DNA from: Tianweitania sp. UT-5YL-CI-8
GTDB taxonomy: Bacteria; Pseudomonadota; Alphaproteobacteria; Rhizobiales; Rhizobiaceae
DNA: 64,000 nucleotides
Direction: 5' to 3'
Assembly: GCF_030010215.1 (NCBI RefSeq)
Contig: NZ_JASCRR010000012.1
Coordinates: 1-64,000 of the forward strand
How positions within the stretch are numbered: position 1 is the stretch's first letter; each line of letters begins with the position of its first letter. Shown here piece by piece: positions 1-8,816 of this stretch. The notes beneath the pieces were generated by a model. That model worked only from the letters and a program-made list of their open reading frames with translations, was not told the DNA's origin and searched no databases. The position numbers were made by a program, and so were the translations under genes.

Positions 1-122
1 TAGTCACGCTCTTGCTTGCCCAGAACCAGGGCCGCTGTCGGTCGACCTCTCGCGTTCGCCATCGCTAAGCTCTCCATTGAACAAGAACAGCTTACAATGT
101 AGCGAACTTCAGTTCCAGATGA

Positions 123-731
123 CTAGATGGCAGAGGCGGAGCAGACCGAATGCTCGGCAAAGGTGGAGATGATACTTACTACGTGGACAACGTGGGCGAT
201 CGTGTCGTTGAAGTTGACGGCGAGGGAAATGACACGGTTATCGCCTCGATCAGCTACAGCCTTAAAGCGATATATGCTGAAAATATCAATTTGGTTGGGG
301 CCGGCGTGATCAACGCCACAGGGAATAAATTTAGCAATGTAATTGTCGGAAACTCCAGTTCCAATATCATTAATGGAATGGCAGGTAATGACGTTCTGAC
401 TGGCGGAGGAGGGTCGGACAGATTTGTGTTCGACACCTCGCTTGGGACGAACAACGTCGATCACCTCACCGATTTCTATGCGCCGCAGGACAGTATTCGT
501 CTGGATGACTCGGTTTTTGTTGGACTGACTGAGGGCGCCCTGATCGCAAAAGCTCAATTTAAGAACATCGCGACTGGAACAGTCGATGCATCTGACCGAA
601 TTCTCTATGATTCCGATACTGGCAACCTTTTCTTTGATCGAGACGGCTCAGGTTCGAGTTACGCCCCAGTGCAGTTTGCCGTCATCGATAGCAAGGAGGC
701 TCTAACCTATAGGGATTTCCTGGTGATCTGA
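123..731 (+). pseudogene. RTX (serralysin-type) calcium-binding protein, 5'-truncated C-terminal remnant
   Basis: The frame encodes Gly/Asp-rich RTX nonapeptide repeats (for example LGKGGDDTYYV and GMAGNDVLTGGGGSDRF). A C-terminal domain follows, ending in a hydrophobic tail (LTYRDFLVI) typical of type I-secreted RTX proteins. The first in-frame ATG is at 150, but RTX-like sequence (GRGGADRM) already starts upstream of it and runs back to an in-frame TGA at 120-122. There is no secretion-passenger or enzymatic domain, and the 120 bases before it contain further stops in this frame. RTX proteins of rhizobia are normally several hundred residues or more, so this reads as the tail of a larger gene that has lost its 5' part. 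A short free-standing RTX protein starting at 150 (possible SD GGCGGAG near 135) cannot be excluded. Confidence 0.65.
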
Positions 732-1316
732 GGAAATGGTGACAAAGCTGGAGATGTGACGCTGCTCATGCGTCTCTCAAGAACCTGCATGCGGCAGCCC
801 AGTGAGGCCGAGCTTATTTTGCAACCGGTTTCACTGCGCTGGTACATAAGTGGGGGTCATAAATGTGTTGGTTGCTCGCTTTCAACATTGTTTTTTCTGA
901 CTTTTTCCGGTTGCGGTTGGTTCCCCCTCAGTTCCACCAGGGTTCTTTTCCTTACGGCTCACGCGTCTTTGCAAAGTGTTAGGCGCCACAACTGATCCCA
1001 GGCTGAACGACCGAAATCGGACAGCTTCGCCAGCAGGCTTGTCGATCAGGCGGCCTTTTTCCAGTGCGCTGATCTCGCTCAATTCAGCCTACCGGTTCAG
1101 CTCTCGCTCCCCCGCCTTTAAAAGTGCGCTTGACAGAGATATGACATAGTGGTCAATTCCTGTTTACCGGAAAATTTGTGCGGTATACCGAACAACGGTA
1201 GTGGAGGCCGTTTTCAGGATAATTCGCCGACTAAAGCTCGGGCCGTTCGACCTGGTTTCGGCGGATGTTGGCCCAGAGCATGCTCACTCGGTCAAAGTCA
1301 AAAAAGGGGAATTCGA
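732..1316. other. Intergenic region upstream of the ABC importer cluster
   Basis: No convincing gene is seen in these 585 bases; the short open frames have no recognisable composition or domain. The 3' half probably carries the promoter of the transporter cluster. A TTGACA hexamer lies at 1130-1135 without a good -10 partner at standard spacing, and a perfect 10-bp palindrome CGGTATACCG lies at 1181-1190. A clear Shine-Dalgarno (AGGGGA, about 1304-1310) precedes the binding-protein start at 1317. Confidence 0.5.
1181..1190. promoter_or_regulatory. Candidate operator palindrome upstream of the ABC importer
   Basis: CGGTATACCG is a perfect 10-bp palindrome, about 50 bases downstream of a TTGACA hexamer and 127 bases before the binding-protein start. 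It could be a site for the XRE-cupin regulator encoded in the same cluster, but only position and symmetry support this. Confidence 0.3.
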
Positions 1317-2423
1317 ATGAACAAGATCCTAACAAACCGTAGAACCGCGCTGAAAGTGTTCGGAACGGGCGCCGCTCTGTTGGCCACGCCCTACATCATC
1401 CGCCCGCGTCCGGCATGGGCTGCCAGCGGCGTGTTGAATGTCACCACCTACGACAAGTTCCTGCCGCGGGAATTTCTCGACAAATTCCAGAAAGACAACG
1501 ACATTGAGGTCCGTATCCGCCTTACTGACGATCAAGGCAAGCAGTATAATCTCTTAACCGCCGAGGGTGCAAACCCATCGACAGATATCGTCACGGTCGC
1601 AGGTCACCGCTACTCGCAGTTCATCAAATCCAACCTGCTCCAGCCGCTCGATACCGGCAAGATCGCGAACTGGAAGAACCTCAACCCGGCCTACCAGGAT
1701 GCGCCCTGGGCGCGTGTCGATGGCAAGTTGTGGGGTCTGCCGATCCTCGCCGGCTACGAAGGGCTCGCCCGCAACGTCGACTACGTGAAAGAGGCGCCGA
1801 GCTGGGAGATCATGTTCGATCCGCAGTATAAGGGTCAGACCTCCTATATCGTCAGCGACTTCATGACCATCGTCATGCAGTATCTCGGTCATGACGGCGA
1901 CTTCGTCACTTATGTCGACAAGCCGGATGTGGCCCAGAAAGCGACGAACGAAGCGCGCGATTTCCTGATCAAGCACAAGGACATGGTCCGCAAATACTAC
2001 GATGCCGGTTCCGAAGTGCAGCAGATGTTCATCAACGAGGACATCTATCTCGGCCATTCCTGGTCGGGCCCCGCCGCCAAGCTGATCATGGATGGACATC
2101 CGATCAAGCTGTCGGTGCCCAAGGAGGGTACGTTCGGCTTCTGCTACACGCTCAACGTGGTCAACAACGCGCCGAACGCGGAAAACGCCTACAAGCTCTT
2201 CAACGCCATTCTGGAGAGCCCGGAAGTCGGCGCTGCGATGACGCGTCAGTCCGGCTACAGCTCGACGATCAATGGTGTCGGCGATGTGCTCGAAGAGCGC
2301 GAAAGGATGGCGTCGACGCTTCCGCAGGAAGAAGTCGAGCGCATCATCTTCTTCTCTTCGGTCAATCGCGACATGAAGAACGAGATGATCGACCGCGCCA
2401 CCGCAGAGGTCAAGGCGGCCTGA
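1317..2423 (+). CDS. Polyamine-type ABC transporter substrate-binding protein (Tat-exported)
   Basis: A 368-residue periplasmic solute-binding protein of the PotD/PotF-like class 1 extracellular family. The N-terminus has a twin-arginine signal (RRTALKVFG at about residues 8-16), a hydrophobic stretch and a PAWA-type cleavage region, so export of the folded protein through Tat is likely. ATG 1317 is chosen because it has an AGGGGA Shine-Dalgarno and places the signal at the very N-terminus; an in-frame extension back to 1149 has neither. The two permeases and the ATPase follow on the same strand. The ligand is unknown. Spermidine/putrescine is the family default, but the neighbours suggest a different amine- or opine-like compound. 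Confidence 0.9.
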   Translation: MNKILTNRRTALKVFGTGAALLATPYIIRPRPAWAASGVLNVTTYDKFLPREFLDKFQKDNDIEVRIRLTDDQGKQYNLLTAEGANPSTDIVTVAGHRYSQFIKSNLLQPLDTGKIANWKNLNPAYQDAPWARVDGKLWGLPILAGYEGLARNVDYVKEAPSWEIMFDPQYKGQTSYIVSDFMTIVMQYLGHDGDFVTYVDKPDVAQKATNEARDFLIKHKDMVRKYYDAGSEVQQMFINEDIYLGHSWSGPAAKLIMDGHPIKLSVPKEGTFGFCYTLNVVNNAPNAENAYKLFNAILESPEVGAAMTRQSGYSSTINGVGDVLEERERMASTLPQEEVERIIFFSSVNRDMKNEMIDRATAEVKAA

Positions 2424-2598
2424 TTGGGCAAGTCTCGATGAATGCAGCCTGCCTGCGACGCTGTTATCGCGTTCAGGCAGGCGGCAAGCTTCTGCCAAGC
2501 CGCCCAGGCTCAACAACGCGCCCTGACTGTCCGCCGGCTTGCCCGCGCGGACCCTGTCGGGCTGCGCCAACCGAGATCGTTCGATGGTGAGTAGCAAT

Positions 2599-3570
2599 AT
2601 GACAGCCGGGCACGCTTCAGGACGCGATCTGTCTGTGCCCAAATATTCCACCGGCATCGCCAAGGTGGTCAACTCGCCGCTTTACCAGCATACGCTGGGT
2701 GCCGCGGTAGAGTCGCGGATCGGCCGCTTCTTCCTTCTCGCCAGTGTGCCTCTGATCTGGCTCATCATGCTGCATGTCGGGCCGATCTATCAGATGCTGA
2801 AGATCAGCCTCCTGTCGCACTATCCGGTCCAGCCGGGGGTGGAGTCGCATTTCACCTTGGCCAACTACGCGGTCTTTTTTCAGGAATCGATCTATTTCAC
2901 ACCGCTGATCAAGAGCTTCATCTTCGCCACCGGTGCGACGGCCTTTACCCTCGTCGTCGTCTATCCCGTGGCTTACTACGTCGCCAAGATCGTCAAGCCG
3001 CAGGGCCGCTCCAAGGCGTTGCTGCTGCTTCTTGTGCCGTTCTGGGCGGGTGAGCTGATCCGTACGTTCTCGGTCATCATGCTTCTGGCCAATCGCGGCG
3101 CCGTCAACGTAATGCTGCGCGAGATCGGCTTGATCGACAGGCCGATCCCGATGCTCTACACCTCGTTTTCGCTCGGCTTCGGCCTGGTCTATCTGATCTG
3201 CCTGTACATGCTTCTGCCGCTCTATTCGGCGATCGAGAAGATACCGTCGCCGCTGCTCGATGCAGCCGCCGACCTCGGCGCCGGTCCTTTCACGCGCTTC
3301 CGCCGGATCATCCTGCCGCTCTCGCGTGACGGCATCGTGTCGGGCTGCTCCCTCGTCTTCCTGACCTGCATCGGCGTCTTCGCCACGCCCATGCTGCTCG
3401 GCGGACCCAACACCGTCTTGTTTCCCGAGACGATCAGCAGCTTCTTCCACGGCGCCAGCGACAAATGGCCGGTGGGCGCCGCCTTCGCCCTGATCATGCT
3501 TGTCACCGCCCTTATCGCCGCTGCCATCTTCATGCGTCTTGTCGGCGGAAGCAAAAGGAGAGCCGTCTGA
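2599..3570 (+). CDS. ABC transporter permease, PotB-like
   Basis: An inner-membrane permease subunit with about six transmembrane segments and the EAA-type cytoplasmic loop (DAAADLGAGPFTRFRRIILPLS) that contacts the ATPase. It has a cytoplasmic N-terminal extension of about 45 residues before the first membrane segment (FFLLASVPLIWLIMLHVGP). The start at 2599 is preferred because GGTGAG lies 7 bases upstream; ATG 2584, and even an upstream TTG, would also be in frame. Its end overlaps the next permease start by one base (TGATG), which implies translational coupling. It should form a heterodimer with the following permease. Confidence 0.88.
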   Translation: MTAGHASGRDLSVPKYSTGIAKVVNSPLYQHTLGAAVESRIGRFFLLASVPLIWLIMLHVGPIYQMLKISLLSHYPVQPGVESHFTLANYAVFFQESIYFTPLIKSFIFATGATAFTLVVVYPVAYYVAKIVKPQGRSKALLLLLVPFWAGELIRTFSVIMLLANRGAVNVMLREIGLIDRPIPMLYTSFSLGFGLVYLICLYMLLPLYSAIEKIPSPLLDAAADLGAGPFTRFRRIILPLSRDGIVSGCSLVFLTCIGVFATPMLLGGPNTVLFPETISSFFHGASDKWPVGAAFALIMLVTALIAAAIFMRLVGGSKRRAV

Positions 3571-4364
3571 TGCGATCGCTGTTTTCCGACGCTCCGCGCG
3601 TGACGCTCACCGCGATCTATTGGGCGTTCATATCCTATCTGCTCATGCCCCTCACACTGATGATGGCGATGAGCTTCAAGGATGCCAATTTCGTCGCCTT
3701 CCCGATCGGCGAATGGACTTTGGATTGGTACGGCAAGGTGCTGCAGGATAAGCAGTTCCTTGAGGCCTGCCTGTATTCGATCATGATCGCTGCCGCCACG
3801 ACCTTGGCTGCGACGGTGCTCGGCGTCTGGATCGCCATGCTTATCGTTGCCGAGGGCATCAAGGGTCAAGTGATCATCTTTGCGCTGGCCTGCCTGCCGG
3901 CCGTGGTGCCGGGCATGATCTCGGCCATTTCGCTGCGCATCTTCATCTCGACCATCGACATGCCGACGGGTACGGCGGCGATCATTTTGGGCCACACGGT
4001 GCATGCCGTGCCCTTCGTGGTGGTGATGGCGCTCACCCGGCTGCGCTCCATGCCGGGCAATCTCGTCGATGCCGCGCGGGATCTCGGTGCGGACAGCTTC
4101 ATCGCCTTCCTTCGGGTCACGCTGCCTTATCTCGGGCCGGCCCTGTTCGGCGGCATGATCTTCTGCGTGCTATTGTCGATCGACGACTTCGTCCGCACCT
4201 TCTTCCTGGGTGGCTATCGCCCGACACTGCCGATGCTGATCTTCGCCAAGGTGCAGGGCGGCATGTCCCCGGAAATCAATGCAATGGCAACTCTTGTCCT
4301 CGTGGTGACCGCCGCGGTGGGGCTCTATGCCGAATATCTCACCCGCCGCGCGAGGACCCGCTGA
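3570..4364 (+). CDS. ABC transporter permease, PotC-like
   Basis: A 264-residue second permease subunit with six predicted membrane helices and an EAA loop (DAARDLGADSFIAFLRVTLPYL). The start ATG 3570 overlaps the preceding stop (TGATG) and has AAGGAGAG about 15 bases upstream, inside the previous gene. The end overlaps the ATPase start in the same way. The pairing of a PotB-like and a PotC-like permease matches the polyamine/opine/2-aminoethylphosphonate importer group. The sequence alone does not show the ligand. Confidence 0.9.
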   Translation: MRSLFSDAPRVTLTAIYWAFISYLLMPLTLMMAMSFKDANFVAFPIGEWTLDWYGKVLQDKQFLEACLYSIMIAAATTLAATVLGVWIAMLIVAEGIKGQVIIFALACLPAVVPGMISAISLRIFISTIDMPTGTAAIILGHTVHAVPFVVVMALTRLRSMPGNLVDAARDLGADSFIAFLRVTLPYLGPALFGGMIFCVLLSIDDFVRTFFLGGYRPTLPMLIFAKVQGGMSPEINAMATLVLVVTAAVGLYAEYLTRRARTR

Positions 4365-5449
4365 TGGAACCCGTCGTTCAATTCGACCATGTGACGAAGA
4401 ATTATGGCAAGCAGGTTGCCGTCGACGACCTGAATTTGAGCATCGAGGCGGGCAAGTTCGTCACGCTGCTCGGCCCCTCTGGATGCGGCAAGTCGACATC
4501 GCTGCGCATGCTTGGCGGTTTCGAGATGCCCACGTCCGGCCGTATCCTGCTCAGCGGCAAGGATGTGACGCGGGTTCCGCCCAACAAGCGCAACGTCAAC
4601 ATCGTGTTTCAGGACTATGCGCTCTTCCCGCATATGAACGTGGCCAAGAACATTGCCTTCGGTCTCGAGCTCAAGGGCCTCGACAACAAGGGCATCCATC
4701 GGCGGGTGTCCGAATTGCTCGAACTTGTCCAGCTTCAGGACTATGCGAACCGGATGCCGAACGAGCTGTCCGGCGGTCAACGGCAACGCGTGGCGCTGAT
4801 GCGGGCGCTGGCACCCGATCCGGATGTGTTGCTGCTCGACGAGCCGCTCTCGGCGCTTGACGCCAAGCTGCGCCAGCAGATGCAGATCGAGCTCAAGGCG
4901 ATCCAGGAGAAGACCGGCAAGACCTTCATGTTCGTTACCCACGATCAGGAAGAGGCGCTGACCATGTCCGACACCATCGTCGTCATGAACAACGGGCGCA
5001 TCGAGCAGATGGGCGACCCCAACACGCTTTACGGCCGCCCCGGCTCGGTCTTCGTCGCCAACTTCATCGGCGAAACCAATCTGTTGCGCAGCACCGTGCT
5101 TGGCACCGAAGGCAATCTGACCGCGCTGGATTGGAACGGCATCACCATCAAGGCGGACCAAGGCGGTCTGTCGCCTAAGCCCGGGGAGCACCTCTACGTG
5201 GTCCTCCGCCCGGAATCGATCCATTGTTCGGCCACGGAGCCTAACAGCGGCAACCGCATCAAGGGCAAGATCAGGCAGCGCGTGTTCAAGGGCAGCCATA
5301 CCTCGCTGGCGGTCGAAGTCGGCGATGGCGCTGTTCTCAACACGCTGGTGCATCCCGGCGATGTCGAGCAGCTTGCCGGCACCGACATCTGGGTTGGTTG
5401 GAAGCCCGAGTCCGCCACCGTCATTCCGGACCGTCATGCTCATCGTTGA
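4364..5449 (+). CDS. ABC transporter ATP-binding protein, PotA-like
   Basis: A 361-residue ATPase of the importer. It has Walker A GPSGCGKST (residues about 38-46), signature LSGGQRQRVA, Walker B LLLDEP and the switch histidine in FVTHDQEE. A C-terminal TOBE-type regulatory domain (about residues 240-355, FIGETNLLRSTVLG onward) is typical of PotA, FbpC and related subunits. It starts at an ATG overlapping the permease stop, so the four transporter genes form one transcription unit. A 92-base gap then separates it from the flavoprotein gene. Confidence 0.93.
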   Translation: MEPVVQFDHVTKNYGKQVAVDDLNLSIEAGKFVTLLGPSGCGKSTSLRMLGGFEMPTSGRILLSGKDVTRVPPNKRNVNIVFQDYALFPHMNVAKNIAFGLELKGLDNKGIHRRVSELLELVQLQDYANRMPNELSGGQRQRVALMRALAPDPDVLLLDEPLSALDAKLRQQMQIELKAIQEKTGKTFMFVTHDQEEALTMSDTIVVMNNGRIEQMGDPNTLYGRPGSVFVANFIGETNLLRSTVLGTEGNLTALDWNGITIKADQGGLSPKPGEHLYVVLRPESIHCSATEPNSGNRIKGKIRQRVFKGSHTSLAVEVGDGAVLNTLVHPGDVEQLAGTDIWVGWKPESATVIPDRHAHR

Positions 5450-5541
5450 AGGGGATTGCTCCGCGTTGCAGTGGACACGCGGCGAGTGGCAATCTGCGCT
5501 TGGCAGCAACCAGCGCGTCCGTTGGGAAAAGGAGGTGAACC

Positions 5542-7035
5542 ATGGCATTTGATGTACAGGCACCGCTCCAATCCGCGGCACGAAGCCTCTCGGAGTTGGA
5601 TCAGCGCGTTCGCGACGATCTCGCCTGCCTATGCTATCCGCCGGCCAATTGGGTGGTGCCGATCGAAGGCGACGAACACGTTCACGATGTCGTTGTCATT
5701 GGCGGCGGCATGTGCGGACTGGTTGCCAGTTTTGCGCTGATCGGCGCGGGCATTCCGAACATCCGCATCTTTGATCGCAGCCCGGTCGGGTTCGAAGGAC
5801 CGTGGCTGACCTATGCGCGCATGGAAACGCTGCGCTCACCCAAGCAATTGGTAGGGCCGGCCTATGGCATGGCGTCGCTGACGTTCCGTGCCTGGTATGT
5901 CGCACAGTTCGGCGGCGATGCCTGGGCAGCCCTGGACAAGATTCCCCGGCCGATGTGGATGGAGTATCTGCGGTGGTATCGCAAGGTGCTCGATCTGCCA
6001 GTGGAGAACGAGGTCGAAGTCACCTCGATCCGTCCAGAAGGTGCACTGTTACGGTTGGTGCTGTCGGGAACGGGAGCGCGGGAGACGTCTGTTCTCACTC
6101 GCAAGGTGGTGATGGCCACCGGTCGTGACGGGCTTGGTCATCCCAGCATTCCCGATTTCGTCTTAGGCCTGCCGGAGAAATACTGGGCCCATTCCTCGCA
6201 TCACATCGATTTTGCGGGGCTACGTGGCAAGCGGGTCGTGGTGGTCGGCGTTGGCGCGTCCGCCGTCGACAACGCCGCCGAGGCGCTCGAGGCGGGGGCC
6301 GCCGAGGTTCGCCACCTCATCCGGCGCAAGGAAATGCCCCGCATCAACAAGCTGATGGGCATCGGCTCGTTCGGCTTCACCGCCGCGTTCCCGCATCTCA
6401 GCGATGCAAAGCGCTGGCAGATCATGAACTACTCGTTGCGCACCCAGACGCCCGCGCCACGCGGCTCGACGCTGCGTGTCAGTCGTCATCCCAATGCCTA
6501 TTTCCATTTCGATGCGGCGGTGGAAAAGACCGAACTCGACGGCGACGAGATCGTCGTCAGGACATCGCAAGGCAAGACGGTTCGCGCTGATTTCCTGATC
6601 CTTGGCACCGGCTTCGGTGTCGATCCGTTGGCGCGCAAGGAACTCGACGGCTATGCCGACAAGATCCTGTTGTGGCAGGATCGGTTCACCCCGCCCGAAG
6701 ACGAACGGAATGCCGATCTCGGCAAGTTCCCCTATCTCGCAGACGACTTCACCTTTCTTGAGCGCGAGCCGGGACAGGCGCCCTGGTTGTCGCGGATACA
6801 CAGTTTCAATTCCGGCGCTACGGCGAGCCTAGGCAAGGTGAGCGGCGACATCCCAGGCATCAGCGAAGGGGCGGCGTGGCTGGCGCGCGAAATTGCCGCT
6901 AAGTTCTATATCGAGAATTTCGACCGCTATTGGCAGCGTCTGCTCGACTACGACACGCCCGAACTGCGCGGTGACGAATGGTCGGCTTCGCCGCTGCCGG
7001 ACGATGAGCGGTTAGCTACCCGCAAGCAGGCATAG
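5542..7035 (+). CDS. FAD/NAD(P)-binding flavoprotein monooxygenase-like protein
   Basis: A 497-residue flavoprotein. The FAD-binding Rossmann motif GGGMCG is at residues 54-59, a second dinucleotide (NADPH) motif GVGASAVD at 236-243, and an ATG motif (MATGRD) near 191. This arrangement fits class B flavin monooxygenases (FMO, N-hydroxylase and Baeyer-Villiger group) and related oxidoreductases. It has a very strong Shine-Dalgarno (AAGGAGGTGA) before ATG 5542 and lies 9 bases before the next gene, in an operon with a transporter and an opine-dehydrogenase-like enzyme. An amine or imported-substrate oxygenase is the natural guess, but the reaction is not established. Confidence 0.8.
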   Translation: MAFDVQAPLQSAARSLSELDQRVRDDLACLCYPPANWVVPIEGDEHVHDVVVIGGGMCGLVASFALIGAGIPNIRIFDRSPVGFEGPWLTYARMETLRSPKQLVGPAYGMASLTFRAWYVAQFGGDAWAALDKIPRPMWMEYLRWYRKVLDLPVENEVEVTSIRPEGALLRLVLSGTGARETSVLTRKVVMATGRDGLGHPSIPDFVLGLPEKYWAHSSHHIDFAGLRGKRVVVVGVGASAVDNAAEALEAGAAEVRHLIRRKEMPRINKLMGIGSFGFTAAFPHLSDAKRWQIMNYSLRTQTPAPRGSTLRVSRHPNAYFHFDAAVEKTELDGDEIVVRTSQGKTVRADFLILGTGFGVDPLARKELDGYADKILLWQDRFTPPEDERNADLGKFPYLADDFTFLEREPGQAPWLSRIHSFNSGATASLGKVSGDIPGISEGAAWLAREIAAKFYIENFDRYWQRLLDYDTPELRGDEWSASPLPDDERLATRKQA

Positions 7036-7044
7036 GAGAACGCG

Positions 7045-7545
7045 ATGTCAGCGAATGAGGACGTGATCAACGTGATTGTCGGCATTGAGCCGGGCAGCGC
7101 CTTGGCCGATGTGATCGCAGGGCGGGCCGACATCATGACGCTGACCCAGCAGACGCATGACGGTGCCTTGATGCCGGAGAACCCCGGCGGGCTGTCGCAT
7201 GCCGAACGTGCGGCGCTCGCTTTGCGCATCGCCAAGATCAACGACCACAAGGCGTTCGAGGAGCATTTCGAGGCCATGCTGGAAAAGGCGGGTTCGCCGG
7301 ACGGCGCGGTCCACATGGCCGATATCTGGTTCGACGGTGGTAGCGACCCTCGTGCGAATGCCCTTATCCGCCATGTCGACCTCGTCGCTCATGCGCCAAA
7401 GGACGCAACGCGGCGCGATATCGAGCTGCTTCAGGAAGCCGGCATTGCCGATGCCGATATCGTCCGGCTTTCAGAACTTGTCGCCTTCGTCAGCTACCAG
7501 ATCAGGGTGGCCGTCGGTTTGGCATTGATGAAGGGGTTAGCATGA
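7045..7545 (+). CDS. CMD-like protein without cysteine
   Basis: A 166-residue helical protein that resembles the CMD (carboxymuconolactone decarboxylase/AhpD) fold family members encoded next to an AhpD-type partner. It contains no cysteine at all, so it lacks the CxxC redox centre and cannot act as a classical peroxidase. Its stop overlaps the start of the next gene (ATGA at 7542-7545), a sign of coupled production and possibly of a heteromeric complex. It starts 9 bases after the flavoprotein, with AGGAG upstream of ATG 7045. The precise function is unknown. Confidence 0.7.
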   Translation: MSANEDVINVIVGIEPGSALADVIAGRADIMTLTQQTHDGALMPENPGGLSHAERAALALRIAKINDHKAFEEHFEAMLEKAGSPDGAVHMADIWFDGGSDPRANALIRHVDLVAHAPKDATRRDIELLQEAGIADADIVRLSELVAFVSYQIRVAVGLALMKGLA

Positions 7546-8117
7546 GCAAGATCGTCCACGACTTCACCACCGACATCCCTTTCTGGAAGCCTTATGTGAC
7601 GCCGCTCGACCTTGCCGAAGCCAGCGCGGACCAGCTCGAAGCGCTGAAGGTCACCCCGTCCAACAACAAGGTCTCGGATTACGTTCTGGTGCTTGCGCAT
7701 GACGTAGAGACGCTGAAGCACCGGAGTCCACTGTTCAACGCGGTGATGTACAATCGCGACGGGCTTTCGCGCGCCGAGCGGGAGCTTGGTGCTGTAGGAG
7801 CGTCCATCGTCAACCGCTGCATCTATTGCGCGGCCGTGCATGCCAGCCGCCACAATCAGCTGACCAAGGATGAGGATGTCATCGCAGCGATCTTTGCCGA
7901 CGGTGTCGATGCTGAGATCGCGCCACGTCTCAAGGCCATCCTGAATTTCGCGGTGAAACTGTCCAAATGTCCGTCCGAGGCCGATGCCGACGATATGGCC
8001 GCCCTGGTGTCAGCCGGATTGGGCAAGGACGAAATCCTCGACCTCATCCTGTCCACGTCGTTGTTCGGCTGGGCCAACCGACTCATGCACACGCTGGGCG
8101 AGCCGATCGCAGAATGA
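7542..8117 (+). CDS. Alkylhydroperoxidase (AhpD)-type CMD protein
   Basis: A 191-residue protein of the CMD/AhpD superfamily. The redox motif is clear in VNRCIYCAAVHASR: CxxC followed by a histidine four residues after the second cysteine, with a glutamate in the preceding helix (RAERELGAVGAS). Family members reduce peroxides or use the thiol pair in other redox steps. Its start overlaps the end of the cysteine-free partner. In this operon it could detoxify peroxide leaking from the flavoprotein, or take part directly in substrate breakdown; the sequence does not decide. Confidence 0.83.
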   Translation: MSKIVHDFTTDIPFWKPYVTPLDLAEASADQLEALKVTPSNNKVSDYVLVLAHDVETLKHRSPLFNAVMYNRDGLSRAERELGAVGASIVNRCIYCAAVHASRHNQLTKDEDVIAAIFADGVDAEIAPRLKAILNFAVKLSKCPSEADADDMAALVSAGLGKDEILDLILSTSLFGWANRLMHTLGEPIAE

Positions 8118-8154
8118 CGGGTCTAAACGCTCACTGGAGGGGAAGGGGGACAAC

Positions 8155-8766
8155 ATGCTTTCGATCAATCCGCCCGAAATCGGCCCGCGCCTGCAGGCGT
8201 ATCGGAAACGCCTTGATCTGACGCTCGCGGAATTGGCGGCGAGGTCGGGCGTGTCGCGTTCGATGCTGTCAGAGATCGAGCGCGGCAACGCCAACCCGAC
8301 CTATGGCACGCTGTGGCATCTGACGCGCGCGCTGAATATCGACCTCAACAGCCTGGTGAGCGGCGCCAGCGAAGAGCGCAGTGGGCCGGTCATCGACCTT
8401 CAGCCGGGCAATTTGACGCCGACCATCCGCAGCGCCGATGGCAGCTGCACGCTGCAGATATTGTCGCCGGCCAATATGGTGTCGCTGATCGAATGGTATC
8501 TTTTGAGCTTCGAGGCTGAGGGGGTATTGGCCAGCGATCCGCATGGTTCCGGCACAGTAGAGCATCTGCACTGCACCAAGGGCGAGATCGTGGTGCGGAG
8601 CGCGGGCAATACCACAAGCGTCCGGGCCGGCGAGACGGCGCGCTACGCCGCCGACGTGCCCCATTCGCTGACCAGCGTCGGCCCTGTCGGAGCGGGGGCG
8701 TTCCTGGTGGTCGCTTCCGGCGATGTCGGGCCGAGCGCGCAACGGATATCGATACGTCCGAAATAA
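8155..8766 (+). CDS. XRE-family regulator with C-terminal cupin
   Basis: A 203-residue DNA-binding regulator. Residues about 10-65 form an XRE helix-turn-helix (LAELAARSGVSRSMLSEIERG), and about 110-195 a cupin fold (HLHCTKGEIVV, GETARYAADVPHSL) that usually binds a small effector. This two-domain design is used by PuuR and other catabolic regulators. ATG 8155 follows a purine-rich Shine-Dalgarno (AGGGGAAGGGGGA). It lies inside the cluster on the same strand and is the obvious local regulator; no operator has been assigned. Confidence 0.88.
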   Translation: MLSINPPEIGPRLQAYRKRLDLTLAELAARSGVSRSMLSEIERGNANPTYGTLWHLTRALNIDLNSLVSGASEERSGPVIDLQPGNLTPTIRSADGSCTLQILSPANMVSLIEWYLLSFEAEGVLASDPHGSGTVEHLHCTKGEIVVRSAGNTTSVRAGETARYAADVPHSLTSVGPVGAGAFLVVASGDVGPSAQRISIRPK

Positions 8767-8816
8767 CGAACGGCCAAAGTGCCGCGTCCATGATTGAGTA
8801 GAAGAGGAATTTTGCA

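Noticed and set aside
756-1082. Open frames on both strands in the spacer before the ABC importer
   Set aside because: No domain pattern, poor Shine-Dalgarno sites and overlapping opposite frames; treated as non-coding, though a decayed gene is possible.
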